From Coturnix japonica (Eukaryota; Chordata; Aves; Galliformes; Phasianidae), in NCBI RefSeq assembly GCF_001577835.2, contig NC_029520.1, forward strand, positions 49,773,101 to 49,837,100: a stretch of DNA of 64,000 bases, given 5' to 3'. Below, piece after piece: positions 41,301-51,471 of this stretch (positions are counted from its first letter, which is position 1; each line of letters opens with the position of its first letter). The notes beneath the pieces are model-generated. The model worked only from the letters and a program-made list of their open reading frames with translations. It did no database searches and was not told where the DNA came from. Made by a program: the position numbers and the translations under genes.

Positions 41301-44300
41301 AGGCACCTCATCCATGCTCATGTTTAAAGGGCCTAGAAGTAGTTGCAACTTGGTGAATGACCACAGACTCGTGGGCTGTGGTGAATTTTATAGCCTCATT
41401 GTAGTAGTGTTGTCCTTCTGTTCTCATTCTACTGAATTTCTGAAGCTGTTAGATGATATGGATGTCTTAATGCCCTTCAAATTGTTCATCCTTCATAACT
41501 CATTCTATTATTTGATGAAGCAGAGAAGTTAAGCAGCTGAGTTAAAGAAAGAATCTGGCTAGTGTATTTTTTCCTTCACAGTATTTGGCATATTATCTCA
41601 AAGCCTGCTCAGTTTGGGTTTTGCCTTCTATACAAAAGGACAGCCTTGTGATATCTGCTCTTCCTTTGTGTTAGCACTTCTTTAGGTCAACTCTTGTTTC
41701 TTCCATGACTCCCAGTTTGTTTAGGAGATAGTCAAAGGAAATGAGTATATATATATATATATATATTATATGATTGGCAGCCCTACCTGCAGCAGGGGGG
41801 TTGAAACTTGATGATCATTGAGTTCCCTTCCAACCCAAGCTACTCTATGATAGCTTTTAATAATCTTGTGTTAATACTCACCTAATATGTCCGAATTGTC
41901 TTTGTTTGATAGAAATCAGGTTGATTCTGAGTTTCTGCTTTTACAATCACAAATTGTACAAGAAAAAGAGGATTTTGATCAGGAACTTGGAAAGGTAAGA
42001 GATTTTTATTCTGGATTAGAACTTTTACTAAGCCAGGTCTTGAAACAGTCAATCAGACCTGTCCAAAGTGGGATATGAATTGTTTTAGGTGCTTTGATTT
42101 GCCCATGTGTTTATGTTGAGTGGAAACAACCATGTAGAAGATGCACAGACATTTGCCTTCTACTCTGCTTAGGCTCTGAAGGCAGTGGTGAGATCTCCTC
42201 TTTAACGAAGACCATGGACAAGTGTTATGATACTTCAGGGGGTACTGAGAGCTGGTGTAAACTTGAGGTTGTGATCTTGTGAGCTGGGATGCAAGAAACC
42301 AGGGGTTGTGAGACTAGGGTGTTGATTTGGGAGAGAGTCCATTTGCAATAAGAGAATGGGACAGACTGATGTATATATAAAGACTGTAGTGAGATCTGTT
42401 TACAAGGATGAGATTGGTATCCTGACTTGGAAATCTGGGTGTGGAATTTTCACAGTGATTCTTGATGATTTGCTGCATGCTTCTTTATGTTATTAATTTA
42501 TATCACCTGTGTGGTAAAGATAACTAGCTGTGGCACTCCATCTGCTGATTCTGTGAAGGAAGTCCTACTACCTGAGATTATTGTTATGCAGACTACATAC
42601 GTCCATCTGGAGATGGTTTCTGAATTAAGTTCACAACCTCTCTATATGTATGTATATCAGACAAGGTGACCACCCATTAAAAAGCTGGGGCTCTTAGCCT
42701 GGAGAAGAGAAGGCTCTGGGGGGACCTTATAGCAGCCTTCCAGTACCTGAAGGGAGCCTACAGGAAAGCTGGGGAGGGACTTTTATATGGGAATGTGACA
42801 TTTGTGTATGTTGATTACATATATGAAGTCAAACTCTATTTATTTAGAAGTCCTCTGGGATTTTTTTTGGTGAAAAGCACCATAGCAGCATAGGACATTA
42901 TTGTAAGGTAAAACAAAGACAGAAAGAATATTCAGCTAACATCTACAATCTTTATTTGTAGGTTAATGAATATCTACAAAATGTTGAATGCCTGAATAAT
43001 AAACTTAAATTGGAAAACAAAGCTGTGCGCCAAAAGTTTGAGCGAGCGCTGGAAGAAGAACAATACTGGGCCAGAAAAAGAAATGAGATGGACACAAAGT
43101 AGGTTTTACCTGTCAGCTTTGGGATCCAGATATTTTGTCATTTTACAACTAATGCTTTTCTTGCCATGCACTGAGACCACGTTTCTACCAAAGGATCTAA
43201 TTTTTTTTTTTTCTGTTAGATCATGGACTTTATCTGTTCTGTTAAATGGAAAGCTTGAATTTCTAAAAAATCTCACGATGAAAACGAATGACCTGGAGGA
43301 GGAAACTGAAAGTCTTAAGGACAGCCTGTTGTACGTAATCTTTCAGTAACAACAATAGTAAATCATTTCAGTCCCCTTCTTGTTGGTTTGAGGTATTCTG
43401 AAGTGGAGCATCTAATAAGGAACTTAGAAGGGTTTACAATCACTACCAGTAGGCTGGAATTAAACCTCATACATTGAAGAGGACAGCTGCCCACTATCCT
43501 AACTCAGTCTGTAGTTTCTTATCACCAGGTGAGGAATATTCAAATAATGAAGGATGTTGTAGCAGTGTAAAATGTAAAGATTCACAAACATTGATTCTGA
43601 CTGCCAGCTCATGCCTGTAGTACCAGGCCTTAGACTAAACCATTATCCTTTTATGGTGGTACTTGAGAAAATCTACATTTATTCAGAGAAAGTGCAAAGG
43701 ATCAGCCAGTTATGTCCTCCAGACCCAGCAGAGTCAAGTATTTTCATGCATTCTGAGTTTTCTTTGCCACCAATTGCCTCATTCAGCACAGCTTTCTTGT
43801 AGTGTGGCCCCAAGAGGCTGTTAATGTGGTTTCCCGGCTCCCTCTCTAAATCCTACTGAGGAACATTGTGTTAATGCAGTGCTGTCCAGCTTATGTATAT
43901 AATTATAGATAAAATGTAAGAAAACATTCGCTTGCCTCCCTTTTCACGCTGAACATGAAAATGTATAATATGTTCACCCTGCTTTGTAGGGAAATAAGTA
44001 CATTTCATTCTAATAGGACAAAGGAAATACTATTGCCATGTAAATATGGAGTGCAAATAAATTGCTGAAGAGGAGGTCAACTTGTAGAGCAATGTAAACA
44101 AAATCTACAGTATAAAACTAAATTAACAAGATAGAGAGGTGAAATAGTCATCAGATGGTATCTTGACACTAGTTCAGTATCTGAAGTAACAAGAGGAAAG
44201 GAAGGGGTGTTGGAGCTTTCTCTCAGCTATTAGTTTCAGAACCAGAGCTCTCTCAGCTTTCTCTCAGCTATTAGTTTGAACCAGACCACATCAAACACTG

Positions 44301-47300
44301 CAAAACGTCTTAGAAAAAGGGATTGAAAGATCACTCTTTCCCAGACGCTGTCATTCTACTTCTTTTTGTTTTGTTTGTACATGGTAACCTTGTTCTCTGG
44401 ATCTTCACTGGTCTCCTCGGAAGCAGCATCTCTGTCCATTTAGCCCAAATCATTTAATTTTGGGGAATGATGAACAGACGTTCCCATCAATTTTGGGTTT
44501 TTCATCATTTTGAAAGAATTACTTAGGACTACAGTGTGCTACTACTGAGATATCTTAGAGTGCTGCTTTGATAAAGTTTGCATTTGGAACAATAAAACCT
44601 TTGGAAGAAACCCCAATCCTACTTCTTTGTGAATCCTTCTGGACTTAAAGCAGGTGCTTCCTATCTCCTTTGAGTCTTGAAGGAGTAAGAATCACTCATC
44701 TCACACCACCAACCTTTTTTCCTTGTACTGAGCTCCCCTAAAATACACCGAAAGCACATAAGAATCATGCACTTTGATATTAACTCTCTTAATTTTAAAT
44801 GGGTATTTTGAAAAGCTCTGCTAAAAATCTGAAGGAAAGTGCTTGTAAATACTCAACACTGTTTCTGAAAGCTTCTCTCTCTTTTTTTTTTACATCCACA
44901 GAACAACCAAGGAAAATAATGCAAAGGAACTGGCATCTCTAGAGCAAAATCTGGAGGCAGAAAATAAGATGAGGTAAGATGAGAGACCGTGTGTATTGTA
45001 TCCTTAAAAACAAAGGTGTAAATTAATGCATTACTGCCCTTAGCTGCTATTATATCAGAGATATAAAACCAAAGCCTCCCTATGTAAATATCCACTGATA
45101 GAATGACAGTAGAAGAACATTTCCTCAAATATACGCTTTGTTTCACTTGAACAGTCCCACTGTGCTGCCAAGTGGTGAGAAGCATTGAACTTACCATGTA
45201 AGTTGGTCTTCATCATTATGGCAGTAAATATCCTCCAATATTTCATAAGCTTTTTTGTATTTACCAGGATAGAAAGCTGTGAAAAGATTGGTTGTTATTT
45301 CTTATTAATTTTAAATGTAATTAACATCCATTGGTCACTGAACTGAATACTTACATCATACTTTTATCTCCATGATGCAATAATGCTGTTTTTGCTTTTC
45401 CCCTCATTAAAATGCCATTCTAAATTCTCACTCTTTTGATAAATAAGAATCTTTTATCTGACTTCCAGTATGCGCTTTCATGTCAACAGCTGTTCTTGTA
45501 TCAGTGCTATGCTCTGTCCTTCTTGTAGTTTACAAGCCCCAGGGATTTATGAACACAAAATCATGTCCCTTCTAGCTTTTCAGTTTGCTAAGATAAATTA
45601 ACCAAATTATTTAGTCCAGACGTAACAGAAGACTGCTTGCTTCTAGATTCCTTCTCTGTATTCAGTACAGGGACACTTTTAAATAGAAACTCATAGGGGT
45701 TTTTGTGTCTTTCTGTGCATCTTTTCTAGATTCTGTCAGGATCCCAGGCTTCCAGCTGAACTCCTTTGATTGTAGTCCTTTCCCCCCCCCCCCTGCATTC
45801 ATGGTGTGGTTGGGTTGAAAGGAACCTCACATGCCCCAGGCCCACCCCTGCCAAGGCCTGGCTGCCCCCCCCCCAGCTCAGGCTGCCCAGGGCTCATCTA
45901 TGGCCTTGGCCACCTCCAGGGATGGGGCACCCACAGCTCTGGGTAGCAGTGCCAGCACCTCACCATCTCCTGAGTAAAAAATTTCTTCCTAACATCCAAC
46001 CTAATTCTCCCCTCAGTAATATAAATAAATATTCCATATTCTCAAATTACGCTTGCTCCAGTAATGCTGTGTCCAGTCATGTTGTGTCTCCCTTCACTGC
46101 TTTTTCTCCAGTTTCAACTTATTTCTGTTTATGATCTGTCACTAGAGTGATGCTTCAGTGGAGGCTACTACTGTACTTAGCAATGCAAAGCAAACTCTTG
46201 GAAGAGGAGAATATAAGCAGAAAACGGAATGAAAGGATAGAGGCTGGTGAGAAAAGGAAAGCTGAGCTACTTAAGGAGGTATGTTAAACAGCAGGTATTA
46301 TAACTCATGGCATTCAGTCATACAACATGTTAATGCTATACATTCACAGCAAATTGGTAACTCAGTAGCCTCCAAGGGGAAGTGAATAAGCATGTTATCA
46401 GGTCTAAAGGTTTTCAGTATCTAAAGGTCTTAATCTCTCCGTCCTTAGAGGTATTCAGTAGCCATTTGGACATAGTCCTGGGCAGCTGGCTCTGGGTAGC
46501 TCTGCTTGAGCAGATGGGATTGGACAAGATGAACCCCAGAGGTCCCTTCCCATGTCAGCAATTCCGTGATTCATGATCCATGATTTAAAAGCAATTCTTT
46601 ATCTCAGCAGATGTATTTCCAGTGCAGATTACTTTCGTTTTGTTCTGATTGCTTATTTCCTACTGGTTCAGGTAGACACTGTGTATTTCAGAAATCCCTG
46701 TCCTTTGTTTTGTTTTCCATTATGAGACCAAAGAGCTTGAAAAAGAAATTCTTCGGTCTGAAAACCAAATCAAAGCGCTGACTGAAGAAGCACGTAAGAA
46801 AAAAAACGATTACAAGAGTTATAATGAAGATTTTACTAATAAAATAAAACATCTAGAGGTAAGCTTTGTGTTTCTTTTGATGCTTTGTTTTGTTGTTGTT
46901 TTTAATTAACCCCAGGTCAATTTCTGGTGGATGAAATGGTCCCATCCCATACAGAACTGGTAGTGTTTGCTGTATCGTGATGGAGCTGAGCTCAGTAGTT
47001 ATTTCAAGACATTTTTCTCTCTCTCTCTCTGAGTATGAGCCATGCAGAGCTTTGGGAAATTTCAAACTCTTCAGCAGTCTTTGGTACACAGCGTATGTTC
47101 CGTTCCCAGGAAAACTCTTTAGTTCTTGATCAACGTTCTGATTGGAAATGGGATAAATCAGATGCCAGGACTGTAGGAAGTGTCTGTATTTATCACCTTA
47201 GAGAGGTATATTTAGAAAATGCCTTGAGGATCCTCCTCATTTTTCTGGTGGAGAGGTTATGTATTGAAGGTTCAGTTCTTAAAACAGCCCCATGGGGTAA

Positions 47301-50300
47301 GACGCAGAGCTGATCCTCCCAGGAGCCTGTCTTCTGCAGTATCAGATATAGAACCAACACAGAACTGCCCTTCTTTATTGTCTCCATGATAAATAACAAG
47401 TCAGAAACTTCTATGGATGGAGACAGCATGTACATTAAGTAGCTTTTGATGGAATTTTATGCTATACTGGATAGAAGAATAGAAATTCTTCTATTACTGA
47501 TTAGTAACTTTGGTTTACACATACGTTTATCCTTTGTAATCACTGACCAAATAGAACAGAGCTCCCAAATGGCTTGAGAGTGGCCTGCTCTGAGTTTGAA
47601 ATTAATGTTTATTTTCTTCAATGTCTCAGGTGGTAGAACAGTGTGAGTGCTGATCACATATGCAGAAGACAGACACAATAAGGGTGGGAGCACCCTCTAC
47701 AGTGCAGAACTGGAATCACGAATGTTTTTTAACAAACTGGAAGAATAATTGAGGGGGAAGAAAAGAATTCCTTCAATTAATGTTTCTTTTCATTGAAGGA
47801 TGACATCAAAACTGCAAGTGAAAATCTTCTTAAAATAGAAGAGAAGTTAAAGGCGAGCATGCTGACTTTGGAAGAAACCCAGAAGGAAAGAGATGAGAAG
47901 CATACAGAATATGAAGAGCTGAGGAAATCATTTCTAAGTAAGTGTGAAGTACCTCCTCAACACAGTAGGACTTCCACTTGCTGTTACTGCAGTGTGCCAT
48001 AGCACTTTGTCTGCCTGCAGCTCAGGTGAACTTTGAAACAAGTTTTAGCTGAGCTCTTTGCAACAACTAGAATCCATAGACATAGCTATAGCATAAACAT
48101 GGAGTATCTTTAAATGCCAGACCAGTTAAACAGCTCACTTACTGATATAACCTAGTTTTCTTAACAGCAGCTTTACCTTAAAATTCAGTCATTGCGCTGC
48201 CTTAAAAACCCTTTCTCTGCTTTGCAGAAAAGAAAGATGAAGAGTTACAAATCCAAAGAGCCATTGAGAAATCAATCAAGACTACTGGGACGCTCAAGGA
48301 GGAAATAGTAAAAGTTTAAAACTTAATCATACCACTTCTGTAACGTTTCCATCACCAGCTCTACTTTCTCTCAGGCGCTATGAGGCTGGGGTTGGAGAAA
48401 ATGAGCTGGGGCTCAGGGTTGCCATCATCTCTGTTGCTGTGTTTCTGCCTGGTGGGGCGCCTCAGCTTATAGCCCAGCTCATACTGAATTGCCTTTAGGA
48501 TTGATTTTGTATTGCCTAGGCACATGGGCAGGCCAAAAAGAGACTAGTGAACTAAGGCCATTGTGAACCTGCTCTTATTCAGATGCTTGCTACTGCTAGG
48601 GCAGTGTCCTGTAAGTGAGCATCCCTCTCTGTATTTCTTTCTCTTTCCTGGTGAGATACCCATCTCAGCTGTTACTTAGAAATTACTGAACGAAAGGTGT
48701 CGTGTTGTAAAAATCTCTTTTCACTTTATTTGGGTACAAAACTCCTGAATAAAGGTCAGCTAACAGTGAAGAGTTTGTTATTTACAGCTGGAGCTACAGA
48801 AGCAATTGCAGATCAAGCGTGATGCTGCCGTCAGCCAGATGAAGCATCAAACTGAGAGTATGAAGTTGCTGGAAAGAGACATCTATGAGATCAACAGGAA
48901 ACTTGACATTGTGAACATCGAGAACTGCAGATTCAAATCAGTGAGTATATTGAAGCTTGATAGTGCTCGTTCTCAATCAGAAGTTATCTGTTCATTTCTG
49001 AGGGAGCCAGCCATGGAAATGCAGAAACACAACCACCACCACAGGGCAGACTTTGTCTTTTAAAGGACTGGATGTGCTGTTGTGTTCCCAGTACCCTTCC
49101 TCATTTTATCTGGAACCATGGATGTAGTCATACTGTGTTGATTTTGGCAACTGTTCAATTAGCAAGATGAAATGGATGCTGTCAAAAGAAAGCTCATCCA
49201 GAGTACTGCAATTAACCTTTGCTTATCTGCAAGTCCAAGTTCAGCTTCTAGATATCAGGAATAAATTCTTTACTGTGGGGCTGGTGAGACACTGGAATGG
49301 TTGCCCAGTGAGGCTGTGGGTGCCCCTCCCTGGAAACATTCAAGGCCAGGCTGGATGGGATTGTGAGAAGCCTGGTCCAGAGGGAGGTATCTCTGCCTAT
49401 AGCAGAGGGTTGGAACTGGATGATCTTTGTGGTCCCTTCCAACCCAAACCATTCTAAGATTCTTCTTGCTGATATCTTTAGAAACACTGAAACTGCTTGA
49501 AATTCATTTAGAAAAGTTACAAACTGTGGCAACTATTCAGTCGTGTTTATTTTTTTCTCCCAGTGCAATGCGCAGATGAAAGAAGACATCCTGGCAATGA
49601 ATGCTGAAGCAGAAGTCCACCAGTCAACGATAGTGAAAATTCAGAATGACCTGGCAATGCTTCGTGGTAACGTTACTTACAGCTTCCCAACGAGAAGTGA
49701 TATTTCAGGGAATATCTTTCAGTCCTTACAGAACAACCTACCATAGTTTAACTGTTGACTCTGATACAGGTTTACTTCTGGAGAGATGGGCAGAGGACAG
49801 CTCCATTCAGAAGGTGAAATTCAATTCATTTCATATTACAAATAGGGCACTGCCTTTTGTTTAACTTCACAGTGGGGCACAGTATTAAACCTGTGTTTTC
49901 CAATGATCTGAACCTTCCTGTTTTTAATGCAAGGATTGGGTCATCAATGGAAAACTTCCTGCAGGGCTATTAGTTGGGTGGCTGGTCCAGCTGTGGGAAA
50001 ACAAGATGATTAAAGCTTTCTCAGCATAATTTTGAGGGAAAGAAACGTTCTACCTCATGTCATTGCAGGAATTCCTGGAGAACGAGCAGGAAATTCTGAA
50101 CGCATTGGCAGCCCTGGTAAGAAAAATCCAGCACCGAGAGGAGAAGATTGGTGACATTAACAGCAGGGTACGGGATAGTCTGGAAGGACTGGATGCTCTG
50201 TTTGAAAAGAAAGCTAGAATGGACAATGATGGTAAGATGCACCAACACTTTTTTACTCTTTGTTTTTCAGTCCTAGAGGAGTTTCATTCAGTTGGTTCAT

Positions 50301-51052
50301 CTTTAATTTCCACTTTTTAAAGGTTTGTTGTCACACAGGGGCCTTAGATGGACACAAGCGAAACTACTTGCTTTGGTTCCTTTCTTTAGCTCTAAGCCTA
50401 TAGATTTCTGCTTTCCTTCTTGGTTCACTGTGTCCTTGTTTGTTATGACTCACAGGTTTGGTCACTGCATGACTGCTTGTAACAGAAAGTAGTTTCTAAT
50501 TGTGTTGTGGAGCTGATAAGGGCTGTGGCTATTGAGGCTGCTTTGAAATGGTTGGGTCTGGGTTATATGCCAGGAAGAGGGAATGAACAGAGGAAGGGAA
50601 CTGTCCCAAGGAGGAAGCCAGGCAGAGGAGGGGAGGATGGTGAACGTGTAGCAGAAGAGCTCCCTGCTTCATCTGAAGGGCCATGTTAGTATTTACTTCC
50701 TGGGCTGGTTTTCCATAATACGTGAAATCCTTACATTGAAATAAATACAGATAAGCACAGTACAGTTCAGTACTGCAGCTCTGCAAAAGGCTTCTCCCAC
50801 CTGCTGCTGCCCTGTCTGCTCACATTCCTACACAGTGTGTATTGATGTGGCAAATGTGCAAATATAGACAGACCTGAATGTGGATAAAGTAAAACAGACC
50901 AACGCAGGTCAGCTTTATAAATGGTATTTTAGCACATGGGGTTTAAGGCCATACTTTCACATGTCTGCAAATGGCATTTTCTGCATCTACTGAACCTTAC
51001 AGCACTTTTCCTCTCCTTTCTCCTACAATTAGATGCAGTTAAGAATAAATGA
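32356..51052 (+). CDS. CCDC175: Coiled-coil domain-containing protein 175 (20 exons, 748 aa)
   Basis: The product is a long, highly charged, almost wholly alpha-helical protein with heptad-like spacing of Leu/Ile and many Lys/Glu runs (for example [20 protein letters not shown]). It has no signal peptide, membrane segment or catalytic motif. Identity rests on the coiled-coil character, the 20-exon structure, a length close to human CCDC175 (793 aa) and its position between RTN1 and JKAMP. Function is unknown; the human gene is mainly testis-expressed. The start ATG at 32356 has a strong context (gccgccATGt) and opens a frame [14 protein letters not shown] that joins exon 2 in phase. All 20 exons join without a frame break; coordinates are in the next entry. 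The least certain parts are the exon 13 acceptor and the last exon, which adds only DAVKNK before TGA. Confidence 0.9.
36606..36825 (+). mobile_element. CR1 LINE 3' end in CCDC175 intron 3
   Basis: Contains ggaacaggctgcccagggtg, tgttcaagaccaggttggac, tagtaaaggtgtatgtttgg and the attctgtgattc tail. It is nearly identical to 12465-12680. Confidence 0.95.
36836..36914 (+). mobile_element. Second CR1 3' end directly after the first
   Basis: gtgggttgatggttggaata, then ttttccaaccttaatgatgc, then tatgattct. This is an older CR1 terminus of another subfamily, in the same orientation, only about 10 bp after the previous copy. Confidence 0.8.
38253..38308 (+). mobile_element. CR1 remnant in CCDC175 intron 4
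   Basis: actggatgatcattatggta, then caacccagattactctatga, then ttctgtga. A short forward CR1 terminus. Confidence 0.75.
38548..38682 (+). mobile_element. CR1 fragment in CCDC175 intron 4
   Basis: caggctggatgggttgtgag, cctgctctagagggaggtgt, ggggttggaaccggatggtc and ctttccaacccaaaccattc appear in order. This is a forward CR1 3' end about 200 bp upstream of exon 5. Confidence 0.9.
39648..39945 (-). mobile_element. CR1 LINE 3' end in CCDC175 intron 5
   Basis: Reverse-oriented. The tail is catagagtcatagaatggcc, then aaccagcagcccagagccac, ggccttgaatgcctgcaggg, gggcaacctgttccagtgca and cccccttgtcctatcactgt. About 300 bp is well preserved. Confidence 0.95.
41746..41766. repeat. (TA)n microsatellite
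   Basis: About 10 TA units in CCDC175 intron 7, directly upstream of a CR1 fragment. Confidence 0.9.
41771..41852 (+). mobile_element. CR1 fragment in CCDC175 intron 7
   Basis: ctgcagcaggggggttgaaa, then gatcattgagttcccttcca, then acccaagctactctatga. A forward CR1 terminus ending about 60 bp before exon 8. Confidence 0.85.
42682..42783 (+). mobile_element. Internal CR1 fragment in CCDC175 intron 8
   Basis: cttagcctggagaagagaag, then ccttatagcagccttccagt, then acctgaagggagcctacagg. This is the CR1 block upstream of the terminal region; the 3' tail is missing, so this copy is truncated at both ends. Confidence 0.85.
44212..44283. repeat. Short direct duplication
   Basis: The string gctttctctcagctattagt occurs twice, about 42 bp apart, each time followed by tt and an aaccaga-type continuation. 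It is a local duplication in CCDC175 intron 10. Confidence 0.85.
45782..45793. repeat. Poly-C tract
   Basis: Twelve C in a row at the edge of a CR1 copy. A second run of about ten C lies inside that copy at about 45865-45874. Confidence 0.9.
45795..46016 (-). mobile_element. CR1 LINE 3' end just upstream of CCDC175 exon 12
   Basis: Reverse-oriented. It shows ggttgggttgaaaggaacct, ggctgcccagggctcatcta, ccacctccagggatggggca and ttcttcctaacatccaacct. It ends about 130 bp before the exon 12 acceptor. Confidence 0.92.
46425..46576 (+). mobile_element. CR1 fragment in CCDC175 intron 12
   Basis: ccttagaggtattcagtagc, then gatgggattggacaagatga, then cccagaggtcccttcccatg, then caattccgtgattc. Forward orientation. 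Confidence 0.85.
49246..49464 (+). mobile_element. CR1 LINE 3' end just upstream of CCDC175 exon 17
   Basis: gtgagacactggaatggttg, gaggctgtgggtgcccctcc, caaggccaggctggatggga and tgtggtcccttccaacccaa appear in order. It ends about 100 bp before the exon 17 acceptor. Confidence 0.95.
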
Positions 51053-51235
51053 GGAAAAGCTCAAGATATTTTTTGGAAGACAGAAGCCAGCATATGGGAT
51101 GAGGAAACCAATGCTATGTTTTATTCAAACCCCCCTCATTGAAATTCTATTCCAAAGGTTGTGTTGCTTTATTCAAACACCACCTGAAATCTTACATTAA
51201 AAAAATAAATAAATACAAGCAAAATACTGTATGAG
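51053..51235 (+). other. CCDC175: CCDC175 3' UTR with poly(A) signals
   Basis: Overlapping AATAAA hexamers lie at 51204-51209 and 51208-51213, about 150 bp after the predicted stop codon. They overlap the region where JKAMP on the other strand has its own AATAAA signals (plus-strand TTTATT at 51119-51124 and 51168-51173). Confidence 0.6.
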
Positions 51236-51471
51236 AATGGGTCTGAGGCTTTTGTGCATATGCATTATGATAAATACAGACAATTCCTTTCATCCATACT
51301 AGACTCTGTCTTCTTCATAGAAGCAAAGGCTTTTAATACCACAGTCTCATTCAGAAATGTTTCACCTGTACACAAATAACTTCTTTTAAAACAGAAGCTT
51401 TCAAATGCATAACAAGCATTCGAGCTGTTTAACCCAGATCATTAGGACAGCACTGTTGGCACAAAATCCTT
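51105..51471 (-). other. JKAMP: JKAMP 3' UTR
   Basis: The stretch follows the JKAMP stop codon on the minus strand. Minus-strand AATAAA hexamers correspond to plus-strand TTTATT at 51168-51173 and 51119-51124. Using either of them gives a 3' UTR of 300-370 nt that runs into the CCDC175 3' UTR. Further downstream signals cannot be excluded. Confidence 0.55.

Larger units (their letters stand above)
32356..51052 (+). other. CCDC175: CCDC175 exon map
   Basis: CDS exons: 32356-32437, 34770-34855, 35880-35991, 37756-37891, 38885-39113, 40166-40288, 40665-40774, 41913-41994, 42962-43098, 43220-43330, 44902-44973, 46146-46278, 46727-46858 (acceptor could be 46735), 47799-47937, 48228-48307, 48788-48940, 49564-49666, 49770-49813, 50069-50231 and 51033-51052. 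Each is flanked by AG and GT, and each frame joins the next. Exon 18 is a 44-nt microexon ([14 protein letters not shown]), needed because exon 17 ends in phase 1 and exon 19 begins in phase 0. The introns contain the CR1 pieces listed separately and otherwise nothing recognised. Confidence 0.82.

Noticed and set aside
49167-49457. Possible extra CCDC175 exon before exon 17
   Set aside because: Most of it is CR1 sequence, and exons 16 and 17 already join in phase 0 without it.
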